A DNA stretch of 43,536 bases from Acidimicrobiales bacterium (GCA_035316325.1 DATHJB010000109.1:1-43536); one strand, 5' to 3'; positions 15,059 through 22,279 are shown, counted from the stretch's first letter. Numbers and translations are program-made. The notes: generated by a model not told the origin, from the sequence alone.

Positions 15059-16174
15059 ATGACGGTGGCGGTAGCGCTCACGCTCCCGGTGATCGAACCT
15101 GCACGGGGACGGCTCGTAGTCTCGGGCCGTCCCCGTCGGTCGTCTCGGGTGGTGATCAGGCTGAAGGATGTCGAGCGGTTCGGGGGCCTGCTGCGCTTCG
15201 CCACCCCCGGCGCCATGGCGTACGCCGCGGTCTTCCCCCTGGTCCAGGTGGGTCTCATCGCCGAGTCGTCGGCGTTCTGGCCGGGCGGTTACGCCGACGG
15301 GGCATGGGCGTTGCTGGCCACCGCCGCCTACCTCCCCCTGCACCTGCGTCACGTGGAGCACGCGGCCCGGGGGTCCCGCGCCCGCGGCGGTGCCTGGACC
15401 CTGGCGGCGCTCACGGTCGTGATCGTCGCCGCGCTCCCGCTGGGCGACCTCTGGCTGCCGACGTTCCACGTGGTCGCCGTCTCGGCCCTGCTGGTGCTGC
15501 GACCCCGCTGGTCGCTGGCGGTCGTGGCGGCGGTGGTGGCCGCGCAGGTGCCGTTGTCGCTGCTGCTCGACTCCTGGGTGGCGGCCGCTCCCTCGTACTA
15601 CGCGGTGACCGTCGCCTGGCGTGCGGCCGCGGTGTTCGTGCCGATCTGGCTGGTGGGGGCAGTGCGACGCCTGGAGGCGACACGGCGGGCGCTGGCCGAC
15701 GAGGCCGTGGTGCACGAGCGGCTGCGCCTCGACGGCGAGCTGCGGGAGACGCTCGGCGCCGCCCTGCGCTCGATCACGGCCCAGGGCGAGCGGGCCACGG
15801 TCCTCGTCGACGACGACACGACGCCGTGGGCCGGACCCGGGACCGGGCCGCTGGAGGCGGAGCTGGAGGCGCTCGTGGGCGGCGCCCGCCGGACCCTGGC
15901 CCAGGCCCGCCAGCTGGTCAACGGCTACCAGCGGGTGTCGCTGTCGGCCGAGCTCGACACCGCCGCCACCCTCCTGACCGCCGCCGGCATCGCCACACAG
16001 GTGGTGCTGCCACGCGACGGCGTCCCCGACACCGCGGACGAGGCGCTCCGGTCGCAGCTGCGGGCCGACATCTCCCGGCTGCTGCGGGCCGACACCACCG
16101 GGACGTGCGTCCTCGCCGTCACCCACCAGGCGGGACAGGTGCAGGTGGCGGTGCGGGCAGGAAGCGCGACATGA
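15059..16174 (+). CDS. Degenerate (catalytically dead) DesK-type histidine kinase paralogue
   Basis: 371 residues as drawn. The first 30 residues look unconserved, and a GTG at 15152 (giving MIRLKDVERFGG) is a good alternative start. About six membrane segments are followed by a dimerization-like helix. Aligned with the kinase encoded next, RLRVSRDLHDLLGQ becomes RLRLDGELRETLGA, so the phospho-acceptor His is replaced by Arg229. The distal part still aligns (SLSAELDTAATLLTAAGIAT against the kinase's SLRREIDAATALLAAAGVDT). The ATPase N-box is destroyed (RADISRLLRAD) and the protein stops before the G1 and G2 boxes. It therefore cannot phosphorylate in the usual way. It may be a sensory or heterodimer partner. 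Its stop overlaps the kinase start (ATGA). Confidence 0.85.
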   Translation: MTVAVALTLPVIEPARGRLVVSGRPRRSSRVVIRLKDVERFGGLLRFATPGAMAYAAVFPLVQVGLIAESSAFWPGGYADGAWALLATAAYLPLHLRHVEHAARGSRARGGAWTLAALTVVIVAALPLGDLWLPTFHVVAVSALLVLRPRWSLAVVAAVVAAQVPLSLLLDSWVAAAPSYYAVTVAWRAAAVFVPIWLVGAVRRLEATRRALADEAVVHERLRLDGELRETLGAALRSITAQGERATVLVDDDTTPWAGPGTGPLEAELEALVGGARRTLAQARQLVNGYQRVSLSAELDTAATLLTAAGIATQVVLPRDGVPDTADEALRSQLRADISRLLRADTTGTCVLAVTHQAGQVQVAVRAGSAT

Positions 16175-17352
16175 GCACCGCCGCCAGCAACCCGGCGGGG
16201 TTCCCGCGATGGACGGCGCGGCACGCGCCCGGGCTCCTGGTGGCCCTCCACCTGCCGTTCGTCGTCGCCCCGCCCGTCTACACGATCGCCCGCCACGAGA
16301 GCCTGGGGCTCGGCGGGAGCACGCTGATCGCCCTGGCCGCCGTGGCCCTGGGCGGGCTCCAGCTCCGGCACAGCCTGGCGGCAGCCCGCGGCGAGCGACC
16401 TCCCGTCTGGGCGGCGACGCTCCTGGCCGTGGCCCTGCTCGCCTACGTCCCGTCGTGGTGGTTCAGCTGGGACTGGGCCGACACCCAGTGGTTCGTGCTT
16501 GCGTCGGCCGCCATGCTGCTGCGCGGCCGGCTCGCCGTCGCCGTGGTAGCGGGCGTCGTGCTGGGCAACCTCGTCCTGTTCGCCCGGAGCTTCTGGGTGG
16601 CCGGCGCCTCGGAGGGCGAGACCGTCTTCTGGACGCTGTACTGGCTGGCCATCGTGGTGATGGGCGCGGTGGCGCTCTACGGGTCGGCGCGGCTGGTCCG
16701 GGTGGTGGAGGAGCTGTACGCCGCCCGTCTGGAGCTGGCGGAGATGGCGGTGGGTCGGGAGCGGCTGCGGGTGTCCCGCGACCTCCACGACCTGCTGGGC
16801 CAGAGCCTGTCGGCCGTGTCGCTCAAGGGCGACCTGGCCCTGCGGCTGCTGCCGTCGGACACCGAGGCTGCCCGGGCCGAGATCGTCGGCCTGACCGAGG
16901 TGGCCCGCGACGCGCTGCGGGGCGTGCGGGCCGTGACCCACGACCGGCACGAGGTGTCGCTGCGCCGCGAGATCGACGCGGCCACCGCGCTGCTGGCCGC
17001 GGCGGGCGTCGACACCCGGATCCGTCTCGATCTCCCCGAACCCGAACCCGGGCCTGACGCCGCGGTGGGCGACGTCCTCGGCTGGGCCGTGCGGGAGGGA
17101 ACCACCAACCTGCTGCGGCACAGCGAGGCGCAGGCCTGCTGGCTGTCGGCGGAGCGCCGCGACGGGGTGGTGCGGCTGGAGATCGTCAACGACGGGGTCC
17201 GGGGACCGGCGGGCGGCGGGCCGGGCAGCGGTCTCGCCGGGCTGGCCGAACGCGCCCGGGCACTGTCGGGAACGGTGACCGGGGCACGCCTGCCGGACGG
17301 CCGGTTCCGGCTCGTCGTCGAGATCCCCGAGGCAGCAGAGGAGCACGCATGA
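16171..17352 (+). CDS. DesK/NarX-type sensor histidine kinase (HisKA_3)
   Basis: 393 residues. Five or six membrane segments occupy residues 20-175. The dimerization and phospho-acceptor helix has RLRVSRDLHDLLGQ with His206. The ATPase domain has the N-box REGTTNLLRHS, the G1 box IVNDGV, and the G2 region GSGLAGLAERA. These define the HisKA_3 class, which pairs with NarL/DesR-type regulators. ATG 16171 overlaps the stop of the pseudo-kinase gene, and the regulator start overlaps its own stop (ATGA each time), so the three proteins should be made together and in proportion. The stimulus is not evident; membrane state or envelope stress is typical for this class. Confidence 0.95.
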   Translation: MSTAASNPAGFPRWTARHAPGLLVALHLPFVVAPPVYTIARHESLGLGGSTLIALAAVALGGLQLRHSLAAARGERPPVWAATLLAVALLAYVPSWWFSWDWADTQWFVLASAAMLLRGRLAVAVVAGVVLGNLVLFARSFWVAGASEGETVFWTLYWLAIVVMGAVALYGSARLVRVVEELYAARLELAEMAVGRERLRVSRDLHDLLGQSLSAVSLKGDLALRLLPSDTEAARAEIVGLTEVARDALRGVRAVTHDRHEVSLRREIDAATALLAAAGVDTRIRLDLPEPEPGPDAAVGDVLGWAVREGTTNLLRHSEAQACWLSAERRDGVVRLEIVNDGVRGPAGGGPGSGLAGLAERARALSGTVTGARLPDGRFRLVVEIPEAAEEHA

Positions 17353-17954
17353 TCCGGGTCCTGATCGCCGAGGACATGCACCTCATCCGGGGTGCGCTGG
17401 TGGCGTTGCTCTCGCTCGAGGACGACATGGAGGTGGTCGCCGAGCTGGACCGGGGCGACGAGATCGTGGCCACGGCACTGCGCACCCGGCCCGACGTGGC
17501 CGTCCTCGACATCGACCTGCCGGGGCTCGACGGGCTGAGCGCCGCCGAGCAGCTCCACGAGCAGCTGCCCGAGTGCCGGGCCCTGGTGCTCACCGGGCTC
17601 GGCCAGCCGGGCAACCTGCTGCGGGCGCTGAAGGTGCACGTCCGGGGGTTCATCGTGAAGGACGCCCCGGCCGACACCCTGGCCGACGGGATCCGCCGGG
17701 TCGCTGCCGGCGAGCGGGTCATCGACCCGGACCTGGTGGCCGCGGCGCTGGAGACCGGGAGCACCCCGCTCACGGCCCGGGAGACCGACGTGCTGCGGGC
17801 GGCCGGCGACGGCATCACCACCGAGCAGATCGCCGCCCGGCTGGCCCTGTCGCCGGCCACCGTCCGCAACTACCTGTCCAACGCCATCACCAAGGTGGGC
17901 GCCCGCAACCGCATCGACGCCATCCGGATCGCCCACGACGCCGGCTGGCTCTGA
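17349..17954 (+). CDS. NarL/DesR-family two-component response regulator
   Basis: 201 residues. The receiver domain has the acidic pair in LIAEDMHLIRG, phospho-acceptor Asp54 in VAVLDIDLPG, a Thr at 82, and Lys104 in FIVKDAPA. After a short linker comes a LuxR-type helix-turn-helix: LTARETDVLRAAGDG, then ITTEQIAARLALSPATVRNY, then LSNAITKVGARNRIDAIRIA. The length is normal for the family. It is translationally coupled to the histidine kinase. Target genes cannot be read from this window; the upstream DUF1772 gene is one candidate. Confidence 0.95.
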   Translation: MIRVLIAEDMHLIRGALVALLSLEDDMEVVAELDRGDEIVATALRTRPDVAVLDIDLPGLDGLSAAEQLHEQLPECRALVLTGLGQPGNLLRALKVHVRGFIVKDAPADTLADGIRRVAAGERVIDPDLVAAALETGSTPLTARETDVLRAAGDGITTEQIAARLALSPATVRNYLSNAITKVGARNRIDAIRIAHDAGWL

Positions 17955-17989
17955 CCTCGCCCCGGCCGTCCGGCCCCCCGGTCGCCGGG

Positions 17990-19633
17990 TCAGTCCGCCG
18001 GGACGACGTGGTTGGTGCCGCGGGCGACGGTGAACCGGGCCCCGAGCGTCTCGTCGGCGGACGACTCCAGGTGCGGGACGAACCACTGCTCCAGCGTCGC
18101 CTCGGTGGTGGTGAGCCGCACCATGCCGTAGCCGTGGTCACGCCACTGCGCGTAGGCGAGCGAGGGGTTGGCGTCGAGGAGCGACTGCTCGAGGCCCTCG
18201 GTGGTCGCCTGGGCGTCGGGCAGCAGCGCTTCGAAGCGCTCACGGTCGTCGTCGGGCTCGCCCCCGTAGCGCTCGCCGTAGAGCCCGGCGGCGACGGTCT
18301 CGTCGCCTCCGCCCCGGCTGACGCTGTTGGCGAGGATCTCGACCGCCGCGCTGCCGGCCCCGGTGGCGGGGTCGTAGCCGGCGTTCTGGTCGGGCGGGAG
18401 GTCGGCGACGAAGGCGCCGTGGGCGTCGCCGGAGAGGAACACGCAGTCGTCGATCCCGTTGTCGACGAGGTACTGCAGCATCGACTCCTGGTCACCGGCC
18501 CGGTCGGTCCAGCCGCCGTAGCCGGCGCCGCCCAGGCCGACCCGGGCGATCGGGATGGGGTTGACCACGATGCGCCATGGTGCGTCCCGGTCGGCGGAGT
18601 CGAGCAGCCCGGACTCGAACCACGCCCGCTGCTCGGCGCCCAGGATCGTGGTGTCGTCGCTGCGGGTGCGCAGGTCGAGCACGAACAGGTCGACGTCGCC
18701 GTAGCGCAGCTGGCGGTGGTCGCGCATCACGTCGGCCGGCACGAGGTTGCCGTCGTCGGCGACCTCGGCGTCGGGTGGCCGGCACGGCGTCCACTCCCAG
18801 AACGCCTGGCGGGCCAGCTCCGGCTGGTCCTCCGTGTCACCGCCGACGTCGTGGTTGTCCCAGGCGATGGTGAGGGGGTGCGCCAGGTGGAGGGCGAGGA
18901 AGCTCGGGTCGGCGTAGTGGAGCGCGTAGCGGCGGCGCACCTCGTCGAGGTCGCGCCACGACCGGAAGTCGGGGTGCTCCGGCTCGAAGCGGTCGTCGCG
19001 GGCGCGGACCCACTCGGCGCTGTCGACGGTGTCGTAGACGTGGTCACCGCAGTGGACCACCAGGTCGACGTCGTCGCGCTCGGCGATGCGGTCGTAGGCG
19101 TTCCACCAGCCGGACCAGTACGACGAGCAGGACACCACGGCGATGCCGATCCCGTCGTCGAGGGGGCGAGCCGTCCGGGTGCGGCCGACCGGTGAGCTCC
19201 AGTCCTGGGCCGTGAACCCGTAGTGGTAGGTGGTGCCGGGCTCCAGGTCGCCGACGTCGACCTTCACCGTCCAGTCCCGGGAGGCGTCGGCGGCCACCGT
19301 GCCGTCCGCCACCACGTCGCGCAGCTCCCGGTCGCGGGCCATGCGCCAGCGGACCCGCACCGCCGACCGGGGCGGCTCGGGCAGCGTCAGGCGGGTCCAG
19401 ATGACCACCCGGTCGGCCAGCGGATCGCCGCTGGCCACCCCGTGGCAGAACGGTGGACGGCTGTCGGGGGCCGTCGGGTAGTCCCAGTCGCTCGGGAGCA
19501 CCGGCCGAGATCGCCGGGGCGGTTCCTTCTTGTCGGACCCGCTGCACCCGGCAGCGAGGCCCGCCAGGCCCAGCACCGCCGTCCCCTGCAGCAGCCGACG
19601 GCGCGGGATGGGCGGCGTCACGCGCCAGAGCAT
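17990..19633 (-). CDS. phoD: PhoD-family alkaline phosphatase/phosphodiesterase, Tat lipoprotein
   Basis: 547 residues from ATG 19633. The signal has a twin-arginine run (PRRRLLQG) and a lipobox (LAAGC, Cys30), indicating folded export by Tat and lipid anchoring. An N-terminal fibronectin-like PhoD domain (FCHGVASGDPLADRVVIWTR) precedes the metallophosphatase core. The metal-binding motifs are VHCGDHVYDT, AWDNHDVGGDT and FLSGDAHGAF. PhoD enzymes use Fe3+/Ca2+ to release phosphate from phosphodiesters, including teichoic acids, outside the cell. An open frame continues upstream, but the Tat signal fixes the start region; a GTG four codons into the gene (giving VTPPIPRRR) is possible. I see no clear Pho box nearby. 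Confidence 0.93.
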   Translation of the reverse strand: MLWRVTPPIPRRRLLQGTAVLGLAGLAAGCSGSDKKEPPRRSRPVLPSDWDYPTAPDSRPPFCHGVASGDPLADRVVIWTRLTLPEPPRSAVRVRWRMARDRELRDVVADGTVAADASRDWTVKVDVGDLEPGTTYHYGFTAQDWSSPVGRTRTARPLDDGIGIAVVSCSSYWSGWWNAYDRIAERDDVDLVVHCGDHVYDTVDSAEWVRARDDRFEPEHPDFRSWRDLDEVRRRYALHYADPSFLALHLAHPLTIAWDNHDVGGDTEDQPELARQAFWEWTPCRPPDAEVADDGNLVPADVMRDHRQLRYGDVDLFVLDLRTRSDDTTILGAEQRAWFESGLLDSADRDAPWRIVVNPIPIARVGLGGAGYGGWTDRAGDQESMLQYLVDNGIDDCVFLSGDAHGAFVADLPPDQNAGYDPATGAGSAAVEILANSVSRGGGDETVAAGLYGERYGGEPDDDRERFEALLPDAQATTEGLEQSLLDANPSLAYAQWRDHGYGMVRLTTTEATLEQWFVPHLESSADETLGARFTVARGTNHVVPAD

Positions 19634-19688
19634 CGCACAGGCTCCCGAGCGCCGCCCGATGTGTCGAGCGTGTCGGCGATGTCCCAGG

Positions 19689-19913
19689 TCAGGGCGCCCA
19701 CCAGCCGGCGATCGCCCCGATCGTCGCGATCGCGACCACGAGGAAGAAGATCCTGAGCGGGCGCCGGAAGACGACGAGCAGGATCGTCGCGACACCGGTG
19801 AGGATCGCGAGCATCGCGTCGACCAGCACCCAGCCGTCGGAGGTGTGGAACTCGCACGGGTTGAGGTCGTCGTGCGGACCGGGCCCGAAGACCCGGTCGT
19901 CGTGCGGCTTCAT
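19689..19913 (-). CDS. Small two-helix membrane protein, hypothetical
   Basis: 74 residues from ATG 19913 (MKPHDDRVFGPG). A polar, His/Asp-rich N-terminus precedes two hydrophobic segments, VLVDAMLAILTGVATILLVVF and LRIFFLVVAIATIGAIAG, separated by the basic turn RRP. The family is not recognised. The hydrophobic pattern and codon-position GC look genuine. It lies 55 bases upstream of PhoD on the same strand and may share its transcript. A GTG three codons earlier is an alternative start. Confidence 0.6.
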   Translation of the reverse strand: MKPHDDRVFGPGPHDDLNPCEFHTSDGWVLVDAMLAILTGVATILLVVFRRPLRIFFLVVAIATIGAIAGWWAP

Positions 19914-20074
19914 GGTCCGCACCGATCGCCAGATGTCTGACGAGGGTCACAGGTAGGAGCAATGGCCATCTCGACCTCCCCTGGAGGTTGGATGCACCGG
20001 GTGACCCTGGGCGCAAGCCGGTGGCCGCCCCGGTGCCTGCTTTTCAACGAGCGATTCCTTGCTGTGTCCGGTCT

Positions 20075-20122
20075 GTTTAACTTAAACCAACCGCTCTGAT
20101 TAAGCAATGCATGATCATGCAT
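20075..20122. promoter_or_regulatory. AT-rich region with two palindromes (possible operators)
   Basis: GTTTAACTTAAAC (20075-20087) is an inverted repeat with a one-base centre, and ATGCATGATCATGCAT (20107-20122) is a perfect 16-base palindrome. They sit in the longest gene-free stretch of the window (19914-20172), which is far richer in A and T than anything around it, just upstream of a helix-turn-helix regulator. A pair CCGCTC/GAGCGG (20091-20096 and 20124-20129) also brackets the 16-base palindrome. They may be autoregulatory operators. Confidence 0.45.
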
Positions 20123-20133
20123 CGAGCGGATGG

Positions 20134-20163
20134 TTGACGGCCACCAGATCGTTTAGCTAGAAC
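20134..20163 (+). promoter_or_regulatory. Candidate sigma-70 promoter for the HTH/DUF397 locus
   Basis: TTGACG (20134-20139) and TAGAAC (20158-20163) are separated by 18 bases. Transcription would begin about 6-8 bases later, close to the ATG at 20173. The mRNA would then be leaderless or nearly so, which fits the absence of a Shine-Dalgarno sequence before this ATG. Confidence 0.45.
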
Positions 20164-20172
20164 AGCGCGCCG

Positions 20173-21042
20173 ATGGCCACCCCCGAGAGCCCGACCGCTT
20201 CGCGCCGTTGGCTCGCCTCAGAACTACGGCGCCTGCGCGAGGCGCGAGGCCTGGCCCAGAAGGACGCTGCCAGGGAGTGCGGCTGGTCGGGAGCCCGGCT
20301 GAGCTACCTGGAGACCAGTCAGCGGCCGGTCACGGACGACGACCTCGACAAGCTGCTGCCGCTCTACGACCTGCCCGAGGCCGACCGCGAGCCGCTCTAT
20401 GCCGCGGTCAGGAAGGCGCAGGAAGAGGGCTGGTGGGAGCGCTTCGAGCACCTCGTGGGCGCCTGGCTCCCGATCTACGTAGGCCTGGAGCAGGGAGCCG
20501 CGGCGATCCGCTCCTACGAGCCCTTGCTCGTCCCCGGGATCCTCCAGACCGAGGAGTACTGCCGAGCGATCATGAGCGGGGGGTTGCGCCGTCGCAGCCG
20601 ACGCGAGATCGATCGGCTGGTCGAGCTGCGCACCACCCGCAAGGCCATCCTCACCCGTGAGGAGGAGCCCACGAAGCTCGACGCCGTGATCGACGAAGGC
20701 GTCCTGCTGCGCTCCCCCGTCGAACCCGGTGTGCTGGCCCCCCAGCTCGAGCACCTGGCCGAGATGGCGACGCTGCCCAACGTGACGGTCCGCGTCGTCC
20801 CGTTCGAACGCGGCGTCCACTCCTTCTCGACCGGGCCGTTCTCGATCCTCTCCTTCCCGCTGAATCGACCCGACCCCGTCGTCTACCTCGAACACATCGA
20901 CGAGGGGCTGTGGCTCGAGGACTTCGATGCGATCGAGCGCTACGCGCTGGCCTTCGACGGCCTGGCCGACCTGGCGCTGGATCGCGAGGCGTCTCTCGCA
21001 ACGATGCGAGAAACGGCAGAAAGGCATGCCCGCATTGACTAA
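20173..21042 (+). CDS. Helix-turn-helix regulator with DUF5753 (Scr1 family)
   Basis: 289 residues. An N-terminal XRE-type helix-turn-helix (WLASELRRLREARGLAQKDA, then ARECGWSGARLSYLETSQRP, about residues 13-52) is followed by a DUF5753 domain with its signature pieces: YVGLEQGAAAIRSYEPLLVP, then GILQTEEYCRAIM, VELRTTRKAIL, and the C-terminal FSILSFPLNRPDPVVYLEHI. Such proteins are numerous in actinomycetes and are usually paired with small DUF397 proteins, acting as switch or toxin-antitoxin-like modules. The DUF397 gene begins 17 bases inside its end, so the two are co-translated. Its last codons contain a hairpin sequence that recurs 350 bases downstream. Confidence 0.95.
   Translation: MATPESPTASRRWLASELRRLREARGLAQKDAARECGWSGARLSYLETSQRPVTDDDLDKLLPLYDLPEADREPLYAAVRKAQEEGWWERFEHLVGAWLPIYVGLEQGAAAIRSYEPLLVPGILQTEEYCRAIMSGGLRRRSRREIDRLVELRTTRKAILTREEEPTKLDAVIDEGVLLRSPVEPGVLAPQLEHLAEMATLPNVTVRVVPFERGVHSFSTGPFSILSFPLNRPDPVVYLEHIDEGLWLEDFDAIERYALAFDGLADLALDREASLATMRETAERHARID
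20994..21011 (+). repeat. Hairpin, copy 1 (7-base stem, 4-base loop)
   Basis: TCTCGCA-ACGA-TGCGAGA is a perfect inverted repeat within the last codons of the HTH gene, about 15 bases before the start of the first DUF397 gene. The same hairpin recurs at 21344 ahead of the second DUF397 gene. It could affect translation of the DUF397 gene or be a binding site, or it may simply mark the duplicated segment. Confidence 0.5.
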
Positions 21043-21247
21043 TTCCGTGCCCATGGATGCGCTCAGTTGGCGCAAGTCGACCTACAGCGCCGCGGGCCAG
21101 TGTGTCGAGATGGCCGAGCTCCCGGGCGGGGACATCGCCATCAGGAACAGCAAGCACCCCTCGTCGGGCATGACGATCTTCACCCGTGGTGAGATCGACG
21201 CGTTCCTCCAGGGTGCCAAGGCCGGGGAGTTCGACGACATGGCCTGA
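21026..21247 (+). CDS. DUF397 protein, copy 1
   Basis: 73 residues from ATG 21026, which has the AGAAAGG ribosome-binding sequence close upstream and overlaps the regulator gene by 17 bases. An ATG at 21053 has no such site and is less likely. The DUF397 signature is complete: LSWRKSTYSAAGQCVEMAEL, then IAIRNSKHPSSGMTIFTRGE, then IDAFLQGAKAGEFDDM. DUF397 proteins accompany HTH-DUF5753 regulators and probably modulate them by direct contact. Confidence 0.93.
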   Translation: MPALTNSVPMDALSWRKSTYSAAGQCVEMAELPGGDIAIRNSKHPSSGMTIFTRGEIDAFLQGAKAGEFDDMA

Positions 21248-21257
21248 CCCGACGACA

Positions 21258-21294
21258 GCGAGGTACCCCCGGAGGGTTTCCGGGGGTACCTCGC
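21258..21294 (+). terminator. Strong hairpin after DUF397 copy 1
   Basis: The arms 21258-21273 and 21279-21294 are fully complementary (16 base pairs, reading GCGAGGTACCCCCGGA on the left) around the 5-base loop GGGTT. No run of T follows, as is common for terminators in high-GC actinobacteria. It separates the two DUF397 genes and may end or attenuate transcription. Confidence 0.75.
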
Positions 21295-21320
21295 GGGTTC
21301 GACAAGATCATGTCGACGTG

Positions 21321-21389
21321 GTGGCCTGTTTATTCGAGAAACCTCTCGCAACGGTGCGAGCACTAGCGGAAAGGCTCTCACCTCCATGA
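21321..21389 (+). pseudogene. Remnant of the HTH-DUF5753 C-terminus
   Basis: A 22-codon stretch reads VACLFEKPLATVRALAERLS and then stops. It resembles the last residues of the upstream regulator (SLATMRETAERHA, sharing LAT, R and AER in register) and sits in the same position relative to the next DUF397 gene. It is best explained as the leftover of a duplication that copied the regulator tail together with DUF397. No start or domain remains. Confidence 0.55.
21344..21360 (+). repeat. Hairpin, copy 2
   Basis: TCTCGCA-ACGG-TGCGAG repeats the hairpin at 20994 with one loop change and a 6-base stem. It lies about 25 bases before the second DUF397 gene. The stem is retained although the surrounding regulator codons have decayed. 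Confidence 0.5.
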
Positions 21390-21598
21390 CTGGTTCAGTG
21401 ACCCCGGAAGCGCTCCACTGGCGGAAGTCGACCTTCAGTGCCGCGGGCAACTGCGTCGAGATCGCGGCGCTGCCCGACGGTGGCTTCGCGATGAGGAACA
21501 GCAGCGACCCGCAGCTGGCGATCACGATGTTCACCCGCGACGAGATGGACGCCTTCTTCAAAGGCGTCAAAGCCGGGGAGTTCGACGACCTCGTGTGA
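21386..21598 (+). CDS. DUF397 protein, copy 2
   Basis: 70 residues from ATG 21386, with GGAAAGG about 11 bases upstream. It is close to copy 1: LHWRKSTFSAAGNCVEIAAL, then FAMRNSSDPQLAITMFTRDE, then MDAFFKGVKAGEFDDLV. It is separated from copy 1 by a strong hairpin and by the regulator-tail remnant, so it may be transcribed separately. Divergence is spread along the protein, which points to an old duplication with both copies kept under selection. Confidence 0.93.
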   Translation: MTGSVTPEALHWRKSTFSAAGNCVEIAALPDGGFAMRNSSDPQLAITMFTRDEMDAFFKGVKAGEFDDLV

Positions 21599-21617
21599 GC
21601 GGCCTTGCCGCGCTCCC

Positions 21618-22247
21618 CTAGTCCGTGGGCAGGGTGACGCTGGTGGGGGGCTGGGTCGTGGTGCTGGGCGACGTGGTGGTCGAGGGCTGGGTCGTGGTGG
21701 TCGTCGGCGGCGCGGTCGTGGTGGTCGAGGGTTGCGTGGTCGAGGTCGTGGGCGGGGTCGTCGTGCTGAGTGACGGTGCGGTGGTGGAGGCCGGGCCAGT
21801 CACCGCCGGGGACTCGTCGACCGTCGTGGACGGCAGGGTGCTGACGGTCGTCGTGGTCGTGGGCGAGTCGTCGTCCTCGTCGTCGTCGTCGCTGGTCAGC
21901 AGGTAGACGGCGAACACCAGCAGGGCGACGATCGCGACGACCAGCGCGGCGATCAGCGCCCGGCGCCGGACGCGGTGGGCCTTCTCGGCGCGCTCGAGCT
22001 CCTCGGCCTCCGGGGTCGCGAGGCCGTCGTCGACCACGGGAGGCCCGCCGAACACCGTCGTCGGCCCCACAGGGACGTTCGTCTCCGCCGTGGTGATGTC
22101 GTCGAGCGGTTGCGTCACCTCGCCCCCGGTGTCGGAACCGGTGTCGGAACCGGCGTCGGGTTCGGGGTCGGGTTCGGGGTCGGGGCCGATCTCCGGCCGG
22201 GGCTGCGTCGCATCGGGATCGTCGTCGCCCGGAGGTGGGGAGGTCAT
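21618..22247 (-). CDS. Single-pass membrane protein with acidic N-terminus and Thr/Pro-rich tail
   Basis: 209 residues from ATG 22247. Residues 1-100 are acidic and Pro-rich with four-residue repeats (GPDP, EPDP, EPDA, GSDT, GSDT). A charged stretch (ELERAEKAHRVRRR) precedes one transmembrane helix (ALIAALVVAIVALLVFAVYL). It is followed by an Asp/Glu run and a tail of more than 80 residues made mostly of Thr, Ser and Pro (runs of TTTTT and TTQPSTTT). The positive residues before the helix favour an inside N-terminus, with the tail outside as a possible O-mannosylated, wall-spanning stalk. No enzymatic domain is visible. It is divergent from the triple-AAA+ gene, whose start is only about 33 bases away, so a shared control region and related function are plausible. 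Confidence 0.85.
   Translation of the reverse strand: MTSPPPGDDDPDATQPRPEIGPDPEPDPEPDAGSDTGSDTGGEVTQPLDDITTAETNVPVGPTTVFGGPPVVDDGLATPEAEELERAEKAHRVRRRALIAALVVAIVALLVFAVYLLTSDDDDEDDDSPTTTTTVSTLPSTTVDESPAVTGPASTTAPSLSTTTPPTTSTTQPSTTTTAPPTTTTTQPSTTTSPSTTTQPPTSVTLPTD
22129..22188. repeat. Five tandem 12-base repeats inside the membrane-protein gene
   Basis: Units run GTGTCGGAACCG twice, then GCGTCGGGTTCG, GGGTCGGGTTCG and GGGTCGGGGCCG. Because 12 is a multiple of 3, copy-number changes keep the reading frame and lengthen or shorten the acidic Pro/Asp/Ser linker. Confidence 0.8.
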
Positions 22248-22279
22248 GTCGTCGATTCTCCCGCGGAAGAATGGGCGGG

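Noticed and set aside
19910-20122. 70-codon minus-strand frame in the AT-rich leader
   Set aside because: It has no ribosome site, no recognisable domain and no hydrophobic pattern, and it runs through the palindromes. The gap looks regulatory.
21290-21305. GGTTCGA resembling a tRNA T-loop
   Set aside because: No acceptor stem, anticodon arm or CCA-compatible fold surrounds it. It directly follows the hairpin after DUF397 copy 1.
21625-21906. Val/Gly-rich plus-strand frame opposite the Thr-rich protein
   Set aside because: It is the complement of ACC/ACG threonine codons read as GGT/CGT/GTG, a composition artefact.
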